From NCBI GenBank assembly GCA_965153455.1, contig OZ234497.1, positions 15,927,872-15,991,871 on the forward strand: a stretch of DNA of 64,000 bases. The letters are read 5' to 3'. The translations under genes and the position numbers were made by a program. Origin of the DNA: Sphagnum compactum. Lineage: Eukaryota; Bryophyta; Sphagnopsida; Sphagnales. Shown piece by piece: positions 59,936-64,000 of this stretch. Numbering within the stretch: the stretch's first letter is position 1; the number at the start of each line of letters is the position of its first letter. A model generated the notes under the pieces. The model was not told the origin of the DNA. It worked only from the letters and a program-made list of their open reading frames with translations, and made no database searches.

Positions 59936-61139
59936 TCTTAGGAAATATAATTTTCATTATTATCTCATTCAATAGGACAAAATTTGATAAAACATTTGCC
60001 AACAATTTAATCTGAAATTATATAAATTTTTTAAAAATATTAAAATAATCCGTTATATATGTGTTAAACGGTTTTTTTTATAAATTGCATAATGATTTTA
60101 TTTTTATTGTGCTTTCAAGATTGAAATTTGTTGATTTGTATTAAAAATCAGAATTAAAAATAAATAAATACATGAAAAAACATATGGATATAGAATGTGA
60201 TTTATTAATTTAAAATACACCAAAACATGTTTTGTTTTGAATCAAACCAAATCTTGAGATTTAAGATTTTTTATGATTTGTAATCATGGATTTCAATAAT
60301 AATGTTTCAAATCATATGTAATGTATTATTGAATATGCTATTAAACTTAAAATTGTAGTTGTTGAATGAAAAGATTAACCACAAATGTATGTGATTGTGG
60401 AAATGCAATTGCATTTTCGAGACTATGTAAATAGATTGTTCCAGGTTGAATCCAAATGTTATATTGGTTGAATATGCTATTGTAAAAAGCCCACAAGATG
60501 AACCATTTGGTTGTTGCATGACACTTGCATATGTTTATAGCAAATGTTCAACATTAATTATTTTAGTTAATAATTGTATAGTATCATTTAGTAATTTTTT
60601 TATTCTTGATGTGTTTGAATCATATATTGTGCAATGTAAACATGGTGTGGTTGCATGTATCTAGACTAAGATCCAATGGTTATTATTTATGAAAGTGTGT
60701 TGTAGACATTTGGATAAGTATCTATGTATGGTTCCTATAATTACGTATGTGTGTTGTTGGTATCCTAACATTTAAAGTTTTTGAACATATAACATTTGCA
60801 TTGCTATTGCCATATGTTGGTAATTCAACCATTCGTAGGGATTTAGAAAGACATTTTCATCATTTATGGTTAATTGAAAATCTTTGTGCCAATAGTCGAT
60901 AACATCATCATTAATTATGTTGTTGTTTAAATCTTCTTTTATCATGATTTAGTTTTTGTTGTTGAATTTCAATGTGTAGTGTTTATGTTTTTCTTTAGTT
61001 ATATCATGTTTTGAAGTATGTGTTACCTATTTATTGATCCTTTTTTGAATTCAATTATGTTTATGTCTTGTATAGTGATATCTTGTAAGATTATTAATCC
61101 ATTTATTGAATGTAGACATGATAACGATACATATACATT
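59936..61139. other. AT-rich spacer
   Basis: No gene or named element was recognised. It may hold the 3' part of the element whose helicase remnant follows on the minus strand. Confidence 0.4.
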
Positions 61140-61960
61140 GTGCATATTAAGTCATACATTGTTGGGTGGTTGGTAAAGGTCTATGATCAAATGGTCAAAT
61201 GTTTGTCCTTGCGCTTTGAAGTCTATGAAACAAAAAGCCAGGGCCAGTGGTAGTTGATATCTATTGATTGTGAAATTCTTGGATGTGTTTGATTCTGATA
61301 TGTGGATTCTGTTGACAATTCCTGGATTTAATACAAATTTTTCGTTACAATTACTTTCATTCCTTTGTAGATTTTAAAGAAAGGTGTTAAATATTGAGTT
61401 TTACTTGTGGATAATGTATGTTTTATAATATATTTGATGTCCTTTCGTATTGGCATTTTTTTGTATGTGTTAGTTGCAATGATAACATAACATTTTTGTT
61501 TTAACATTTTCAAATGGATATCGATCACGTAATGGTTTTTAACATTCTGTAATTTGTTGCAAGGTATTATGAAGGTTGCTACCTTCCATGGATCATCAAA
61601 TCAATTGAGATTTACAGTAAATAGAAAATGTGTTTTTAATAAGTCAATTTTTGATGTCATAAAATTTTCAATTCTTAAGTTCTTTAGAAGTTTAGCATAT
61701 TGTATGTCTTCATTTTGTCACATTGTTTTGTGAGTATGACGTTGTTTGGCCAAATGAAATTTTTCCAAAGGCTTTTTTCTATGACCTTTTTTTGAGTTAC
61801 TTTTGTGAAAGAAAAAATTGGCTGGATATTTGTTGAATATAGTGGTGTGTCATTTATTGGTGGAAATTGCAAAAAATCCCCCATGAACATTGTGTTGATT
61901 CTTCCAAATGGTAAAATGTTATATTTTAATTTATGTAGTTTTAGATGCAACTTCAAGTAA
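61140..61960 (-). mobile_element. PIF1-like helicase remnant (mobile-element type)
   Basis: On the minus strand, LPFGRINTMFMGDFLQFPPI (about 61860-61920) carries the helicase motif II-III region. SLWKNFIWPNNVILTKQCDK follows, then FFKIYKGMKVIVTKNLYLNP near 61330-61390. RYQLPLALAFCFIDFKAQGQ (about 61210-61270) carries the C-terminal motif. Frame breaks separate them. The FIDFKAQGQT form differs from the NKSQGQ form in the Helitron at 37.7 kb, so this is a different lineage, perhaps another Helitron subgroup. No Rep domain was recognised here. Confidence 0.75.
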
Positions 61961-63285
61961 GGTACAACCTACCATTGATATTTCATCAATTATGATTAAT
62001 TATATTTATGGCCCCAAGTCCATTATTGAGGTTGGTTTGTTTACATTGGCATGTTTCTCAATTGATAATCCTAATAAAACATGGATTGTTGTTCTATTTA
62101 TCAATAAGGTTACATTTGATGTATATGCCACAACTTTTAGTTTTTGTTTATTTCTTATACTTAGAAAATAATTTTGGACCACTTTGATTATCTAAGTTTT
62201 TGCAATGTCCATGGCTCCTCCAATGTATTGTAATAATTGTTAATTTGGTGTGTTTTCAATGAAATTTTCGAATGAAATAGTTTGTAGATTATTCAATTGA
62301 TATTTTTCCTTCATCATTTTTAAATCAACAATGTCGGATGAACATTTGTCTTATCAACAAAGCTTATGTTTTATGTATCATTTTTGATATCATATGATTC
62401 CATTTCATTAAAGGGACATAAGTTAGGATTACCAAACACTAAAACATCCACAAATACCAAACATTGATAAAACAACATTGAAATATTTATGTCCACATTC
62501 TAATAAAAATTGAACAATTATGAATAATTAACAACATTCACAATAACCCCTACAACCATGAGATTCCTCCCTCTATCCACTTGCCATTGTTGCAAAACAA
62601 GTCACCTTCTTGATTCCAAAGATTTTTTCCCTTGAGGATTTGATTTGATTGGAATCTTGTCTTGTCCCCCTTGTTACTACATACCATTAGACTACAAATA
62701 GAAAGAAATCAATGTTGTTTGTCTAACCTTCAATAACAACACAATTTGGGTTTGTTTCAAAATATCATGCCTATACCTACACAAAAACCCAACATAATAA
62801 AACTTGAAGAAACAAAACACAAAGAGAAAGCAATAGAGAATAAACCAACAAAGTTGGTTTGTTTTAGATTCCCTGCAGATGATACATAATAACCAACATA
62901 ACAAAACCTGAAAAAAAAACACAAGTAGAGAACAATAGAAAAGAAAAAAGACACCCAAGAAACTTACAAAAAAAGGGGTAGGAACATAATATAATAAAAT
63001 GTAACATGAATGCAATATCATCCATGAATTGGTGAAGAAGAAATAAAGACACGAGTAAACAAAGTTCTGATGCTCCTCCTAATCATCATATCATCATGGT
63101 GTTGGTACTAAAAAAACAAAAAGTTAAGTATATGCTATAAGAATAAAAAATGGTTATCTCATAATTGCCATGTCCACACCGTTCACAATCTCATGCTTTT
63201 GTTTGTTTCCTTCTTTCTCTTCTTTCCTTGCAGTTAAGCTTTCTCAAACTCTTCTCACATATCTTGAGATTTTTTTGTGAAGAAA
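61961..63285. other. AT-rich spacer without recognised gene
   Basis: Short open frames, such as hydrophobic ones on the minus strand at 62692-63052, are composition-driven and lack motifs. No RNA gene was seen. Confidence 0.4.
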
Positions 63286-64000
63286 CACTACAAGAAAATG
63301 TGACTTTTCAAAAGGTCCAACTTGATTAAAATGTCTTTCATGTCCACATTGACCAATGGAGATGGTCATTTTGACTAAATGCTTGGGGCATGAAAGCCAT
63401 GAGTTATTTTGGACTGAAAAATTTGACTAAAGTGACCCTTTTGACCATGTGACAAACCAAACATCTAGTCAAAAAGGCCAAAGGTCCATCAAGATGACCA
63501 AGGTTTAATCAAATTGACCATATTCAATGGCCATTATGATTTGATATTTAATCAAATCAACCATAATAATTTGACTACTTAACCTACAGGTTTGTTTTGT
63601 TTATGGTACATACCAAACTTAAGTTCATAGCTAGTAGGCCCTAAGTTAAGCATATTACACCTAATAGGTAATTATGAAGTTTAATAGGCACTTACATGCT
63701 ACCTTTAGGCACATGTAAATACTAAAACTTAGTACATTAATTAATTAATATTTAATATTGATCATTAATACTCAATAATTTATGATTAATAATTTATATA
63801 ATTAATTAGTCACTAAATAAATGTTAATTAATAACCAATAACTAATTTATCCATCAAGTTGTTAATTGATTAATTATTATTATCGAATTATCAATCTTAT
63901 TTAAACTTTTGGCTAAAATTTGATAGTAATTTATAATAATCAATATATAGTTGTTAATTATTAGTGATAAGTGAAATTATTTTAAATGCAATTTTTTAGT
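63286..64000 (+). mobile_element. CACTA (EnSpm-type) terminus 3, cut by the window end
   Basis: Begins CACTACAAGAAAATG and is followed by about 300 bases dense in GGTCAA / TTGACC / TTTTGACTAA motifs in both orientations, the same vocabulary as the terminus at 11480. After that comes AATAGGTAATTA-like and ATTAATTA-rich sequence to the window edge. The opposite end would lie beyond the window. Confidence 0.7.

Noticed and set aside
1-64000. CRISPR arrays, bacterial operons, rRNA or tRNA genes
   Set aside because: No regularly spaced identical repeats of CRISPR type, no Shine-Dalgarno-led operons and no recognisable structural RNA were seen; all tandem repeats here lack unique spacers.

Overview
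The window is eukaryotic nuclear DNA from the plant lineage (Streptophyta). Its genes are split by many short GT-AG introns, and it encodes a plastid m-type thioredoxin, a plant-type EHD protein with an N-terminal EH domain, and a CER7/RRP45-like exosome subunit. It also carries DRC2, a structural protein of motile 9+2 cilia. That points to a lineage with swimming sperm (bryophyte, lycophyte, fern, or a flagellate streptophyte alga) and argues against a flowering plant. I cannot name the species.

Gene islands alternate with AT-rich repeat territory. Island 1 (about 0.5-7 kb, +): DRC2, 15 exons. Island 2 (about 15-24.6 kb, +): a weak possible small gene, then EHD (16 exons), then the AP-1 sigma adaptor (7 exons, the first being only the ATG). 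Island 3 (30.3-31.1 kb, -): thioredoxin m, 2 exons. Island 4 (47-59.4 kb): a plastid DUF2358/NTF2-like protein (+, 2 exons), an unrecognised small multi-exon gene (+, 6 exons with compatible splice phases), and the exosome subunit RRP45 (-, 9 exons), convergent with it.

Between the islands lie decayed mobile elements: a Ty1/copia body (34.5-37.0 kb), a Helitron Rep-helicase remnant (37.7-40.6 kb, -), a PIF1-like helicase remnant of a different lineage (61.1-62.0 kb, -), and three CACTA-type termini (11.48, 41.40 and 63.29 kb) followed by TAGG-rich satellite or ATTA-rich sequence. Two unnamed dispersed repeat families were found by comparing the window with itself: R1 (about 0.43 kb, 2 copies) and R2 (about 0.2 kb, 3 copies). 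Short tandem duplications with units of 24 to about 150 bp are unusually common in introns and spacers. One of them duplicates a DRC2 splice donor.

The genes do not form one pathway. EHD and the AP-1 sigma subunit are adjacent and both act in vesicle traffic, and the thioredoxin and DUF2358 proteins both appear plastid-targeted. Neither pairing proves co-regulation. The item most likely to be new is the unassigned gene at 52.9-55.8 kb.
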